A stretch of 64,000 nucleotides of DNA, from assembly GCA_025024175.1 (NCBI GenBank), contig QCXZ01000137.1, positions 5,332,001 to 5,396,000 on the forward strand, in the 5' to 3' direction. Origin of the DNA: Rhyzopertha dominica. Its lineage: Eukaryota > Arthropoda > Insecta > Coleoptera > Bostrichidae. Below, piece by piece: positions 45,481 through 58,440 of this stretch. Position numbers and translations under genes: made by a program. The notes under the pieces are model-generated. The model was given only the letters and a program-made list of their open reading frames with translations, ran no database searches and was not told the DNA's origin. The first letter of the stretch is position 1; each line of letters starts with the position of its first letter.

Positions 45481-45484
45481 AGTA

Positions 45485-46380
45485 ATTCCTGGATTGAAGG
45501 TAACTGGAAGGCGCTGAACTAGACGATACTAATCGAACAACGACAGTGGACGGACATTATAGTGGCAAAATCTGTTAGTTTGAATGCAATGGTTAAATTA
45601 ATAGTTCATGTTGTAAATGCTCATTAAATGAAGAACCTTCTGGGAAAAAAAAAGCTGTTCGAATATTATTAACAACTATAACGAAAGAGGGCCCTGTTTA
45701 CTAAATGGTCTCATCAATTTTTTTCAGAAGGTAATTATATATTTTATTTGTCAAATTCCTCTAATCATATATTTTATATGTCATATTTGTCACCCTCTGC
45801 CATTTAATTTTTTTCTGAATTTTGCAACCTAATTAAAATCGACTCGTTGCAGATTGAGAAACCCTGTATATTCAACTCAAGATGTTCTCTGAATACGTGT
45901 ATTTGTCATCAATGACGTGTGTGAATATCGTACTTGTATACAGTTTATATGGGTCAGCGCTACAAACATCTTTACAAGGAGCACTTCTATTTTTATCAAC
46001 CCTCGGAGATGCTCTGCGAGGTGTGCACGCAATCATTAATTTATCGCACTGAAATTCGAGTCCTTGTTAAGGTTCGCTCGTCCTCGCCAAATTAACGATG
46101 TTTCTCAAAATTAGACCGGAATCGCAGTGCGACCTACTTGTCTGGCTCTCTTATTTACCTGTCGTCCGTAATACGGTTAGTGAACTGACCTGTTTCGCAG
46201 TGTTTGCGCTGGCCACTTGGGAAACTGTCGTTAAGAAACCGAATTAAAAGTCTAAAGGGAGGATTCCCGGAGTTTTTTTTAATATTTGTTGGAAACAAAA
46301 TTCCATTCCTAAAATAAAAACCACCGAGAACACGGACTATCGAGCTACGAANAACGCTATGTATATATAGAATAGAAAGA
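45485..46380. other. Spacer with GC-richer patch at 45990-46260
   Basis: The patch contains the ACGGTTAGTGAACTGACC motif also seen in the 32.9-kb island. One N near 46351. No gene recognised. Confidence 0.35.
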
Positions 46381-46384
46381 ACAT

Positions 46385-46900
46385 TTCGGAAATGCCACAG
46401 TATCAAGCAGCCTTTGTCAAGAACAGATCAGTGGACTATCACATGTTCACAGTAAGGCCCATACTAAAAGAAAAATAGAGAGAAGGTACAAAGATGTTTG
46501 TCATGTTATAGACTTAAAAAAGCATTCGATAAGATAAATCACCAATCTGTACCAGAAATCCTGGCAAGGAAAAAGGTTCCACTGCCTAATCAATAGGATA
46601 ACGAAGGCCTGTCTATACGAAGATACAACCACACAGTGGTTTAGCTAAACAACCCTGGTAAAAAAAATAGAGGATAAAGCATTCATACCCCATATCACCA
46701 AGAATATTTATAATTGTCCTAGATGACATCATTCAAAAAACTATCTACTTAAAAAGTATAAGAGGCAAACCGGCTAACCATAAACTACAGCAAAACCACT
46801 GTCACGATATGGCACCCATTTAGCGAGAAAACGTTAATGACAGGTAGCGTATACAAACTAGGGAGTCGGAATAGATAACAAGCAAACTCAACCGAGAGAC
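46385..46900 (+). pseudogene. RTE-like reverse transcriptase, first part
   Basis: QYQAAFVKNRSVDYHMFTVR, then MFVMLYRLKKAFDKINHQSV corresponds to the RTE/craft-type QHQ.GF..GRST.D.IF..R......Y....Y..F.DF..AFD motif. Stops accumulate after about 46600. It appears to be continued after the Tc1-like element at 48344. Confidence 0.6.
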
Positions 46901-46979
46901 AGAGAGTTGGCCCATCAACAGAATTATTAAAATTTCTTAAAAATTTTATTTATGAACTGTTCTCAATAATCAAAATTGT

Positions 46980-48341
46980 ATAGTAAAAAATACCAACTAT
47001 TTAGGCTAACCCTGGTTTCTATCTGTATTGTTTGCGGAAGTTTGCATACAGGTGAATGTAACATTTGAGGTGGCTGTGCAATTTCGCGTAACTAAGAGAT
47101 ATTGTTTACTTGGCAGCAGACGCCAAGAGCGTTTTGGGTAGTTTCAATTATAGAATTTTGTATTGAAGAATTAAAAAATGACTAGAGGAAAAGTTATTGA
47201 TCCGAACATTCGTTCAATTATTATTCCTTTATGTAAATCCGGCAGATCTAATGCAGAAATTGGACAGTTATTGGGGTTGTCAAGATACAGTGTTCGCAAC
47301 GTAGTGCAGTTATTAAAATCGAGCAATAATGTCGAGCCTAAATAGAGGTATGTGAAAAAAGTGCACTTACTCATACTGGTCGGAGGGCAAACTACGGTCA
47401 ACTAAGCACACTTTGGAGTGATGCTGTTTCCAGATCCACCTGTCATCGGGAACACAAAGATTGGGTTTTGGTAATATCTTTGTTTTTAACTTTTGAGATG
47501 TTTTCCAACAATATGTGTTTTTATTGTCCAGGCCAAGGAAAAGCCACTGTTAACAACACAACAAAAGAAAAATCGGTTGAAGTGGGCAAAAGAACATAGA
47601 ACTTGGAGTGTTTGTGTAGGTGACAGTCGCAGCACAGTTATTCGGCAAAAAATGAAATTTATCATCCAGATTGTCTGAAGAGAAAAGTTAAATTTTCAGC
47701 ATCTATTATGGTGTGGGGATCAATGTCTGCAAGAGGAGTAGGAAAATTACATTTCATTGAGGGCATTGTGAACAGCAAAAAATATCTTAAGTGAACCTTT
47801 GCTACCCACTAGGGACGAGCCATTGACGTCAGGAAATGATTTTGTTTTCAACAAGATGGCGCTGAATGTCATGTATCTAAGATATTTACGATGGTTCATC
47901 GACAACAGTATTCCACTTTTAAAATGGGTATCCAGTAGTCCTGACCTTTCTCCTATAGAGACTCTTTGGCACATTATGAAAAAACAACTGCGCGCAACAG
48001 GTCGATTCACACCACAAGATTGCCAGAATTTAGTGAATACAATGCCAAGAAGAATAACCGCTGTCATAAAAGGTAAAGGTGATGTTGCTCAATGGTAGCC
48101 TTTGAAGAAATAGATTAAGTCAGTTGTTTGTAATTCAGATGATTTGCTTCAACTTGGTAGTTAAGTAGAAATAAAATGTTTGAATTAGAGAAATAAAAAA
48201 TTGATTACGTGGGAAAAGTTTCAAAAGTTGTGGTGAAGAATAATTAAATATCTGTTTCATAATAGCATTACAACTCCTGTCCATTAAACACAAAAAATTG
48301 AAGATATTGAAACTGGGCCAATTGAAATGGGACTGGGCTCG
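46980..48341 (+). mobile_element. Tc1-like transposon (copy C)
   Basis: Same family as copy A. The right inverted end ACTGGGCCAATTGAAATGGG ...GGGCTCG finishes at 48341 next to TA. The left inverted end was not found, so the 5' limit is approximate. It lies between two parts of an RTE-like element. Confidence 0.75.
47178..48098 (+). pseudogene. Tc1-family transposase, internally deleted, with intron
   Basis: ATG at 47178 (MTRGKVIDPNIRSIIIPLCK) begins the HTH domain (GRSNAEIGQLLGLSRYSVRN). It stops at 47343. A 61-bp intron, GTAATATC...TTGTCCAG (47471-47531), sits at the same place as in copy B: both second exons start with AKEKPLLT. After HRTWS the frame jumps to VCVGDSRSTVI, losing the segment with the first catalytic Asp (FSDESKFE in copy B). 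Later frames recover WVSSSPDLSPIETLWHIMKK (third residue, Glu) and NTMPRRITAVIKGKGDVAQW to the stop at 48098. Confidence 0.8.
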
Positions 48342-48343
48342 TA

Positions 48344-48720
48344 CTACCATTTGTAGAGAAACAAAAGCAGGAACGGAGCATCATAAAAAGTATATGCACA
48401 TCGGTAATCCTGCACATCATGACATACGGAGTCAAAAGTGCCGCTACTACCAAAGCTAACAGAACAAGCTTGAGAAACGCAGAAATAAATATCGTGCAAC
48501 TGCTGGCCAAAGCTGTCAGAGAAACCGAATATTGAGGGACAACAGAACTCCTAGAGGGAAAGACAATCATAAAAACAATAGAAACATATGTAATGAAATA
48601 TTGGGGACATATTCAGAGTGAAGAAGACCATATACTACAAAAAGTTGGGAAAATAAACAGCAACAAGATCATAGCAAGACGACTGTACTACACGTTGTGG
48701 ACGAGTGGTCAGAAGTTGTA
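48344..48720 (+). pseudogene. RTE-like reverse transcriptase, C-terminal part
   Basis: SVILHIMTYGVKSAATTKAN, NAEINIVQLLAKAVRETEY, a stop, then KYWGHIQSEEDHILQKVGKI and ARRLYYTLW. This is the C-terminal domain of RTE/craft-type endonuclease-RT proteins (usually R.......G.....I..L.W.GHI.R........K). It is followed by an AAT repeat and the TCCTGTAACATGCGGTACGT 3' motif shared with 22.3 kb. Confidence 0.65.
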
Positions 48721-48789
48721 AATAATAATAATAATGCACCCAAACTAAGCTACCAAACTCCTGTAACATGCGGTACGTGAAACAAAATC

Positions 48790-49733
48790 AAAATTCTTTT
48801 TTTTTTCAGAACGCCTAGCTACATATAATGAAAACCCGTATTAACAACAGTACTGATGTAGTTTAAAATCGTATACGAAATACGTCACGGATTTACCTGG
48901 AGCTGCTCTAAATTTCCCATTTACTGCTATAGAATATCGGCCACTACTCTGGCGTCACACGATACTGTTCTCGGCTCGTTAGGCTGTCGAAGGCTCCGAT
49001 TCGAAGCATATCTTTGTAGATGTAAATCATGATGTATACATTCATTGTCTAATTAAAAGACAAGAGAAACATTAGTGTCTGGGAAAAATTTATTAATTTA
49101 AAAAATTGAAAGTTGTGTTACTAATGAACTAATATGATTCCTAAATACTTTCCTTGTAGAGAAATTATTACCAGAAATGCCCAGAATTAGTTGCGGAAAC
49201 TGTCTGCTTTCAACCCTCCAACCCCTGGAAGTTCTCCCTATCCGCTCCCAAGGCATTCGTACCTCCATAGTTAACCGCAGGCAGCGCAGGCGGGCAAAAT
49301 TTCGTCACAGTTCTATAACAGTCTGCGAACCGAATCCGTAGATGGTACGGATGATAAGGATGCCGTGAGATGTTTTGAGAACCGCAGNCGGAATTATTCA
49401 TACGTTGTAATCAATACCGTCGTGAAAGGAGGCAGGATCGGATTTCTTATTGGTTTGTCGTCGCTGGAAACATGAATGAAATTTTCCAGGGTCGTTCTCG
49501 GGCTGCGTGGGATGTTTATTCAAAGAAATGTGTTATGTAAGGGTTTTTATTGTGGGTCACGCGTATTGACGCGATGAACTCCATATTTTGGTAAACGTTC
49601 CGTTGTACGGTGGGGCACAATGGGCCTCGCTTCGCGATTTCACGGCGAGTTTAATCAATCCTGTCGCTTTCACTGTTACAATAATGAGTTTGAGCTAGTC
49701 ACACTGTGGTATATGCACTGATATCCCACTATA
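48790..49733. other. Spacer with GC-rich island at 49200-49680
   Basis: The island (N near 49388) contains CpG-rich unique sequence such as GGTGGGGCACAATGGGCCTC. No coding domain recognised. Confidence 0.35.
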
Positions 49734-51193
49734 CAGGACGCTACACGAATGATAATGACCCTGACGAAATTAAAAATGCAACTCAAAATACATTCTCATA
49801 GCCAGTATGTGGCTATTTTACAAAATGGTATTATTTTTAAAATAAATTGGGAATCTATGACGGCTGTGCGCTATGGTTCGTGTTACTGTATTTATTAAAA
49901 GTGAAAATGTATTCAAATGATGAAAAAACAGATATGATTTTGATTTATGGTGAAGCAAGAAAAATGCTTCCGCTGCTGCCCGTTTATACAGACAACGTTT
50001 TCCAAATAGAAGAGCTCCTGCCGATACAATTTTCAAGAGACTTGAATTAACTTTAAGGACAAACTGGCCACCACTGAAAAAGTCAAGAGAAAGAACAGCA
50101 ACAGGCCCTGACACTGAAATTAGAGTACTGGAAATGATTGACGAAAATCCTCATATTAGTCAAAGGGTAGTCTCAAGAGCAACCGGTATTAGTCTGTCTT
50201 CAGTACACCGAATAATTAAAGGCAATCAATTGCATCCGTATCACATGCAATTGGTTCAGGCTTTAAAGGAGAAAGATTATCCTAAAAGACTGGCTTTTTG
50301 TAACTTTTTTCGGGAACACCAAAATTTGAATGTGAGATTTTATGACAACATTTGCTTCTCTTATCAAGCAAGATTTTCTAATAATAGTGGAGTTAACAAA
50401 CATAACATGCATTATTATGCGCAAGAAAATCCACGTTGGATTCGAGAAGGACCTTTTCAAAACTATCTACTTGACGAATGTCTGGTGCGGAATATTGGGA
50501 AACCAAATTGTTCGGCCTTATTTTTTTCGCGATAGTTTAAACTATAGTTTATAATTGATAGTTTAAATTCTTTAAGAAACATGTTACCGGTACTTCTCCA
50601 AAATGTAAATTTACAAGTAAAACAAGCTCTATGGTTCTAACAAGATGGGGCCCCTGCGCATTATCATAGAATAGTGCGAAATCGTCTTGATTTGGTTTTG
50701 CCTAACCGATGGATAGGAAGAGTTTCGATTAATCCTTGGCCACCGAGAAGCCCAGGCCTTATTCCTTTGGATTTTTTTCTGTGGGGAATGGTAAAAGAGC
50801 AAGTATAACAAACACTAACTGAAAGTGTAGAACATTTAGAAAATACAATACTTGATACATGTAGATCCATTACTTCAGAAATGTTAATGCATATTAAAAG
50901 ATCGTTTTGGGCACAAATTCTAGCTTGCGAAAACAGAGGAACACGACATTTTGAGCATTTATTACATTAATGTTATTGAATAAATATGTTCCAAAAATAA
51001 AATTTGTTTTAGAATACCGAATTTACTTAAAGTAAATGATTGAAGTTTATGTCAAAATTTACGAATTTATACAGCTCTCTCTACGTTTTATATTTTTTAA
51101 GACGATGAACAATTATCAATGTTACCTCTGCAAATGTATTTTGGGTTGCATTTTTAATTTCGTCAGGGTCATTATCATTCGTGAAACATCCTG
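49734..51193 (+). mobile_element. DD41D-type mariner relative, 1460 bp
   Basis: Inverted ends CAGGACG(C)...AATGATAATGACCCTGACGA match over about 60 bp between 49734 and 51193. TA lies outside both tips (49732-49733, 51194-51195). It encodes a full-length but disabled transposase and is the reference copy for the deleted version at 36.5 kb. Confidence 0.88.
49907..50970 (+). pseudogene. DD41D-type (rosa-like) transposase, frameshifted
   Basis: MYSNDEKTDMILIYGE opens the DUF4817-type HTH. A one-base loss after GEARK shifts frame, and reading continues from about 50030 (LELTLRTNWPPLKKSRERTA) through a second HTH (50134-50220) and the linker DYPKRLAFCNFFRE. The first catalytic site should read SDEARF but is SYQARF (about 50359). 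The second Asp is in QDGAPAHYHR (about 50642, after a stop). The last is in LIPLDFFLWGM (about 50770). Counting between the second and last Asp gives 41 residues, hence DD41D. Several stops follow. The terminus is RGTRHFEHLLH at 50970. Confidence 0.85.
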
Positions 51194-51195
51194 TA

Positions 51196-51560
51196 TACAG
51201 CGTAATGCGAAGATTTGGAACAAAATTCATAACGCCTTTATTTAAAGTAAAAAAAACCTTCGGACATAATGTCATCTCTTGAATTTCTTAGCGACGATGC
51301 CATAATCATTTTTAAATGGCGATTCCATGGTTTTCTTTCATTTTTGTCACATAGTAACATCCCTTCACGATACAAATCACGGATCAGTCAGCGGCTTCTC
51401 AAGGTTTTAAACACTTTAGACCGTCATTTATCCAATACGACACTAATAAAAAATAAGGTAATTGAGCATATGTTCTTAAAACAACAAGTATAATAGAAAC
51501 TGCAAAATAACACTATGAAAGACGAACTAAGGAAGATGTATTATTTATTTATTTGCAAAA
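51196..51560. other. Spacer
   Basis: No recognised feature; the frame at 51269-51493 has no domain. Confidence 0.25.
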
Positions 51561-51569
51561 TTATTTGAG

Positions 51570-52870
51570 GCTGTTGTTCATAAATATATTTATTGCAAAT
51601 TGCGACCACATTTGTCAGAAAATCAGCATAGTTTTGTAAAAGATAGGTCTACTGTGACAAATCTTGCGAGGCTTTTCCAATTCACAGCCGAAACTTTGGA
51701 CGGTGGTAGCCAGGTTGACATTATTTACACAGGTTTCAAAAAGGCGTTAGATTAAATAGATCACGACATCTTGTAGAGGAAACTAGACATGATGGGGGTT
51801 AGTGCACCGTTATTATCGCTTTTTAAGTCGTATTTGCTGAACAGGATGCACCATGCGTGTTACGGTGGTTTTTACTCTAATCCATTTGTCCCTACCTCTG
51901 GTGCACCGCAGGGGTCTAACTTGGGGCCCCTACCATTTTCANTATTTGTTAAAGACTTGCCACTGATCATAAGATGCCCTTGTGTAACGTTTGCAGATGA
52001 TCTTAAACTGTATACAAATGTTAGTACTTTAGATGACTGTGTATTATTACAAAATCAAACTGATAATTTATATACCTGGTGAGTAAGTAACAGCCTAAAA
52101 TTGAATGTTTCTAGATCCAATGTAATTGTGTGTATGTGTATGAATATGTGACGAACGGCTAAATCTTAGCAAGAGTAGAATCTGTAAAAGGAATCTGTAA
52201 AACACTTAGGGATGTTTCAGATACATTTGGTGATCATATTACTACTCTGGTCTCGGAGTGTTATAAAACGTTGGGATTTGTTATTCGTAACACCAAGAAT
52301 TTTGGTAATATCTTTCCACTGAAATCTCTTTTTGTTGCACTTGTGCGATCTAAAATTGAGTATGGAGCACTGATCTATTATCCAATTTTTAGTAGTTATA
52401 TACAGGCGTTAGAATGGGTACAGACACAGTTCTTAAAGCATTTGTTTTTTTTAATACATGGTGTATACCCTGAGAGGGGTATAGAGCATGGTGTTCTATT
52501 AAATATGTTTGATTTCGAACCTATTTTGCACAGAAGAGTTAAAATAACTATAGCATTTCTTTACGATCTATTACATGATAACACTGATTGTTCTTTGCTA
52601 CTGTCCAAAATTATTTTCTGCATTCCGCGTATTTCTAGCAGACATACACCGCTTTTCTATTGTACTGTTTGTAAGAGTAGTATTATGACGAGGGCTACCT
52701 TGAATTTCATGTGCAATCATTTTAATTGTTATGGATGTCTGGCGATATTAATTTTGTATCACATAGATAGTTGTTGAGCGGGGTTTGCTTTGTAGGGTAA
52801 TTTTATATTGTCCGTTTGTCTGAACTAATTATATATAATTGGTGTATACCATTGAACAATAGAGAGTATT
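51570..52870 (+). pseudogene. Jockey-like non-LTR retrotransposon RT, 5' truncated
   Basis: LFEAVVHKYIYCKLRPHLSE and HSFVKDRSTVTNLARLF lead into VDIIYTGFKKALD-stop (the first Asp is replaced by Gly in TDF). It continues with TSGAPQGSNLGPLPFS, FADDLKLYTNV, and NSLKLNVSRSNVIVC. After a break, GFVIRNTKNFGNIFPLKSLF and VRSKIEYGALIYYPIFSSYI run to the C-terminus at 52777. The 3' end is an ATT/TTA-rich tail (about 52870-52915). The active-site FADD is intact, but stops and the N near 51942 show it is dead. Confidence 0.8.
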
Positions 52871-52919
52871 ATTATTATTTATGATAAATTATAATAAATT
52901 ATTATTTATAATAAAAATA

Positions 52920-53440
52920 CTTTTCGCTGATATGTTGAAATCGAAAATGTTAACATTGACATGACCATTGAAATGACTGAACACTAATTTGTGCTTTTGT
53001 TTCAGGTAAGAATAAATTATCCATTTCGCTGCTAGGACTAGTAACACTAGGCGAGGATAGTAAACTGGTACGTTGCAGAGAGTTGTTGTACGGATATTTC
53101 CTTACCCGTAGGGATAATTTTTAATGTAGGCACTGAGGGAAGGATTTTTATAATTCAGCGTTACGTAGGTATTTTGAGCTAAAATTAGGAGAGCCTCATC
53201 TTGTTTGACAGACCAGGCCTCAAACAAAATGTTTTCCAAAATCATTTTATATTATTATTGGCAAAACTTTTATTACTCTAACATTTCGATTACTTTCATA
53301 AAACGTAAAATTACTTTAATTAATTATGAGGATCCCAAAGTTAACAGCTGTAGTACAAGCAATTGCAAGGCTTTTATTAAAACACGATGTGACTTCAGAA
53401 TTGCAGTATATTGAACCCAAGAAATGCATTACGCGGGACT
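52920..53440. other. AT-rich spacer
   Basis: No recognised feature. Confidence 0.25.
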
Positions 53441-53444
53441 GGCA

Positions 53445-53499
<55 letters not shown>

Positions 53500-53654
53500 G
53501 AAAGATAATTAATTATCGCCTGAATTCATTATAAATGAACATATGTGATATTTTCTTGGGATTTGCAGGCATAAGATGAAATGAAAAAGTCAAGGCCAGT
53601 ACTTTTTCATTTCATCTTATGCCTGCAAATCCCAAGAAAATATCACATATGTTC

Positions 53655-53733
<79 letters not shown>
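53445..53733. repeat. Perfect 61-bp hairpin between two TA tracts
   Basis: TA dinucleotide tracts (about 53447-53497 and 53659-53732) enclose two arms, 53530-53590 and 53601-53661. They are perfectly complementary over 61 bases with a 10-base loop (CAAGGCCAGT). No mismatch was found. Either a recent foldback or inverted duplication, or an assembly artefact at an unstable TA locus. Confidence 0.85.
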
Positions 53734-53736
<3 letters not shown>

Positions 53737-53739
53737 TTT

Positions 53740-54690
53740 TGTTTTAAATATTACTTTCGAATACTGCTCGTGGTACACTCACAACGTGTACCAAATTTGG
53801 TTCTTCTAAGTTCAAGTATAAGTGAGATATTGATTTTTTTCAAAATTTGAAACCACACTTCGAAGGCATATAACTTCTCAGGGGTGCAACTTAGTATATA
53901 GATAAGTTGCGTTAAATCACAATATTTTGGACTGCCCTACATGCCCCTGCTCTGTGTCAGTGCTTCTGCATAATTAAAAGTAGATAACAGGTAAATCTAT
54001 TCAAATAGATGATTTGTATTCATGTATGAGCCATCCTCACACATATAGTTCAAATCTATTCTTTACATCAGGGCGTCATTACTTTTACGGAGGTTTACGA
54101 TTGGATCATAATAAAGCGCTTAAGCAATCAAAACCATATTCGCATAATATTTCTGGTCGGTCTTTATCTTCAAAAACGTCCAACCAAATAAAAGAGTTGC
54201 ACGACTTTATTTGTGATTTTCCAACTATTCATAAAAAAACACGACAGCAATTTTCACCTGAACCAAACCGTTCGGCCTAATTGCGAATTAGCGAGATTGC
54301 GATAACAATCCGCTAACTGTTGTTGGGCACGTAGCGCAAGCGTGGGCTGCCATTAGAGGGTGATATCAACAAGTTAATTAGGCCTCCTGGTGGCCTCCCC
54401 CGTCTGAACGACAGAGAGCATATTGCCGTTTGATCGTATCTAACGTAAGTGAACACTTGAGCACTTGTAAACGCAACCGGGGGTATGGTGATTAATGGCT
54501 ATCAAAGCATGCGGGTAGCAAAAGAACCGAATTCCAGTGCGCACGATACGCACCCGAATGGCGGAAAATTGGTTCCATTTGAAGAGAAACTAGTTGCTAT
54601 GTCAAATCTGTTTTTAAAAGTAGCACGGTGGGATTGGTGGTGGAACTGCATTGGGTTGATGGAATATAATGAAATCTGACGGCCGAAAAA
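53740..54690. other. Spacer with GC-richer island at 54290-54680
   Basis: 54290-54680 is repeat-free and CpG-containing (CCGTCTGAACGACAGAG, CACCCGAATGGCGG). Frames at 54014-54280 and 54485-54679 show no domain. Confidence 0.3.
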
Positions 54691-54698
54691 GAACTGTC

Positions 54699-56170
54699 TT
54701 AGTTGTTAATATTTAGTTTTTTAAACTCACTCGGAAGGGAATTATACAGCCTTACAGCGTTGTATGTGAAGCAGCGAACGAACATAGCAGAGCTATGGCG
54801 AGGCAACAAATATTTAGCTTTATTTCGTGTATCGCCTGAGTGCGTAGATGAATGAGGGGCAAACTTAGACATCAAATTTTCACATGCATGAGGAGAATTT
54901 AGTAAAGCATGGACGAAACAACCTAAGAGATAATTCCAGCGGGAATCCATGCGTAACCAGTTCAAAGAATTAATACTGTGAGATACATGGTCTCCGCGTT
55001 ACAAGCCGGAAACCAAGCGACAGCATGCATTCTGAACCTTTTGAACCCTGTTTATATCAACAGAATCCAAACAGGGGTCATATAAAAATTGCAATAATTA
55101 AAGTGTGAGAGAACGAGTGCATCACATAATTGCTTTTTCAAATTAACGGTTAAAAAATGTCTACAAGCATACAAAAACTTAAGGTTAGAAAATGACTTTG
55201 GAATTAACTTAGTTACATGCAGCTTAAATCGAAACTGCGTGTTCATAATGAGACCCAAATTTCTACTACGATCAACAAAATGTAACCTTGTACCATCTAT
55301 ATAAACATTGAGACTGCTTAAGAAATGTTGTACTACTTTTATTACCTAAGACCATCGGCTGCGACTTGGATGAATTCAACTCAAGGCCGTGTTCAGCAGA
55401 CAATTTTTTTAAGTTTTCAAGTTCTTCATTCAGAATTTTGCCAGCCCTTGCGAAATCATGCTTATCGAAACTAAAATACAACTGATATCGTCTGCGTAAA
55501 CTATTACTCTACAATTAAGAACGGAGTTCACTATATCAGACGTATATATTATGAAAATCAGAGGTCCTAATATGGAGCCTTGAGGAACACCAGATCTAAC
55601 CGACAATTCAGAGGAGACACTATCTTTATATTTTACCACTTGAGTTCTATCGCTTAAATGAGATCTAATAACTGCTGAAACCGTAAGACTTTAGTTTGGC
55701 GCATAACAGAAAATGATTAATGGTATCGAACGCTTTTGAAAAATCGACTAAAACTAAGGCACTGACTAAACTCTTATAATAAGCTAAAATGTGATCATCC
55801 ACGACTGAAGCTAGTGCAGTAGAAGTGCTTCGACAGCGTCTGAATCCTCACTGAGCATAGGAAATTATTTTTCTAGAAAAGACAAAGTCAGATATCTGTT
55901 GGTATGTTGGTAGACTAGAGATTCAAACAGTTTTGAAGCTGCAGGTAAGATGCCAATCAAACGTAAATCCGAAAAGTAAAAGTATTGCGATGGCTCTTTT
56001 CCACATTGTGGGGAAATAAGCTTTTTCGATACAACAATTGAAGATGTATATAATAGGTATAAGTGAATAATGAGACTACATAAGCGCAGCATTTTCAACG
56101 AGATGTTGTCTATGCCACAATTATCTTTTTTTGCGTTAAATCTCTTTTTATCGACCCAAGCCTTTTCTAA
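54699..56170 (-). pseudogene. Jockey-like non-LTR retrotransposon RT, 5' truncated
   Basis: The minus strand reads from DLRLIGILPAASKLFESLVY (near 55960) through AFDTINHF-like remnants (near 55720) and LSVRSGVPQGSILGPLIFII (about 55600-55540). The VYADD box is near 55500, then LNSSKSQPMVLG and LGLIMNTQFRFKLHVTKLIP. The C-terminus is NAVRLYNSLPSEFKKLNINN, ending at 54699. Several frameshifts separate the pieces, but the order is complete from mid-RT to the stop. Confidence 0.82.
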
Positions 56171-56179
56171 TGGTTTTTT

Positions 56180-57830
56180 GGGTTTATTTATTTACTGTCG
56201 GTTATTAGCTTACATTTGCTAAACCTAGATACCATAAAAGTTTTCAGTTTAGTTTTAAATTAGATTTTAGTCACCCAAAAAGTCACTGTCACTGTTTTAT
56301 CACCGTGGTCAGTCCTCCACCAGTCCTTATACCACCTTCAAAGTTTGATTTTGAAAAATACTCAGGTTGTTCTCTCCAAAAATCTCGTCAACAGCAATTG
56401 AAATTGTCTGGGCCATCTAAATTAGTCTTATTTTTCGTCATAAAAGGTTATGTTACCTATCTGAACAAAAGTTTTATTGTTAAAATTTTGGTTTATATTA
56501 TCTCAATTTAGGTCGTACTAACACGAGAAAATTCCAAACAGTCTGTTTTATGGCGCTGAACTTGTATTTAGGACCATTTCTATACTATATACTACAATCT
56601 TGAGCTATTCTTTTGCGGCTTTTAGAACTGTTACTTGCAATTTCTTTTGCAGCTCAAGTCGAAACTTCTTCCTAAGACCAGCTGCTTTGTTTTGTGATTT
56701 TGATCAGGGTTTCGCAAATAATAGTCAGCTGAGGTTTTTATTAATTCACCATAATTTATGATATTTTTGAAAATCATTTAATTAAGTCACGGAAACTATA
56801 ATATGACTTTAAATACTGTAATTTCTAGTATTCTTATTTATTTTATCTCTCTTGTCAGTTACATTAAGTTCAGTTTCGATTTGGCAGAAAAAAAAACTGA
56901 AAATTCAGGGTGGGATCATAGCCACGCTCCACAGTTTACTCGACATTAACTTGTTGGTACCTTGAACTTTCTGCTCTCCCCCTTTCCATCCCTGTTTACC
57001 CCAGCAGCGGGGGCCATGACTTCATTATTTGCAGAAAAGTTTTCAGGTACGCCGAAAATCCCCGGTTGGCATTCAAAGTGTTTATAAATTGAAAGGGCCA
57101 TAAAATCCAGACAGACCACTTCTTTATACAGTTCTTGAACTTTTCTGAAGTTCCTATCTAATACTGCACTTTTTGTGGAGAAGTGCTCAACGTTATTTGT
57201 ATACGTCTGAGTAGGAACGGCAAAAACGGCGCTATATTTCAGGAACTACAACTTTTCCAGCGACCTACGATAAGAGGCATGGGAGTCTCGCGCTGCGGGC
57301 TGTCGATATAGATGACGTATGTATTCTGTACATCACGTGAAATCTTAGGACTTCTCTTGGGGGTAAAATTCTCCAAATCTAATTTCCAGGGTTGTGTCCA
57401 GCTAAGGCATTCGCTGAAATATTTACTATCTTAATTGAAACGTTCTCTATAATATTGCAGGTAATGCCGAAATTCTTCTAAATGGATAGGAAAGTTTTTC
57501 CCTAGGGCAATAAGATTTAGTGAAGTTGGAAAATATATGGAAAGATTAATCTACACGGCGGGTGTTCTTTCCCAACATACTGTTATTAAGGGTACAAGGC
57601 TCAAAGCGCAAGTAATTATAAAAGACGTCCATCCAATAAAACTCATACCTATGATGGTGTAATAGTAAGGTATTCCTTTTTTTTCGTTTATAAACACATT
57701 TAATACTAGATGAATTACTTAAAATTTCAGAAGTTACTAAGAATTTTGATGTAATGCAAGAATTACAGGGAATTTCATAGGAATTGCCATGTAATTCCGT
57801 TAATGTAATTCCACGGAATTACAGGAATTT
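56180..57830. other. AT-rich spacer
   Basis: No gene recognised. A cluster of GGAATTaCaGGAATTT-like words occurs at about 57745-57832. Confidence 0.25.
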
Positions 57831-57839
57831 TTAGTGCAC

Positions 57840-58440
57840 AAAATTTGGCCCGTAAACACTCGGTTATATCTCTTTTTCCTACTCTCCAATCACGCTTTTC
57901 TGTTCACTTCGCAGCGCGACCAAAACAAAACAAACCATCAAACCTTCTCCCNTTCATTCTCGTGCAGCCCTATTACTCGGACGTGTTTATCCGTCGCGGT
58001 GCACCTGCGAGTGATGCGTCCACATTAACAACGAAAGCGTCGCTTTATTTCGAGAACAATGAGCCGAAGAGTGCCGCGGTAATCTGCTCAATTCCGATTA
58101 TTCGCCGGCTAATTGAGTTGCAGGGAGCAGAGGGCACGAGACGCCGCCGCCGCCGTCGGATCCGTAATGGCGCGCCCGCAGGTGGGTTTTGTTCTCGACT
58201 TCAAAAGGTGGCCCGCCTCAAAGACGGCGGTGTATCCCGCGGAAAACCTCTTTGTAAACACGACGCGGGCAGAAATTCGCCGGCGCTGCGTGGGTGTCGA
58301 CTAATGAAATTGTTAATTTCGTTTCGTAAATGTTTTAATTTATTAGGGGGTGATGTCATTTGNAATAATAAAGTTTCGTACACGCAGAATGGCGTGTCCC
58401 GTGAAGCCGGATGGCATGGATTTTCAGCAAGGTTTCACTA
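57840..58440. other. GC-rich island
   Basis: Strongly GC/CpG-rich core (58100-58310: GCCGCCGCCGCCGTCGGATC). Long overlapping frames on the plus strand (57845-58441, 58113-58304) have low-complexity Arg/Ala-rich content and no domain. Two N bases (57952, 58363). Could be a promoter-type CpG region or conserved element; coding status undecided. Confidence 0.4.
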
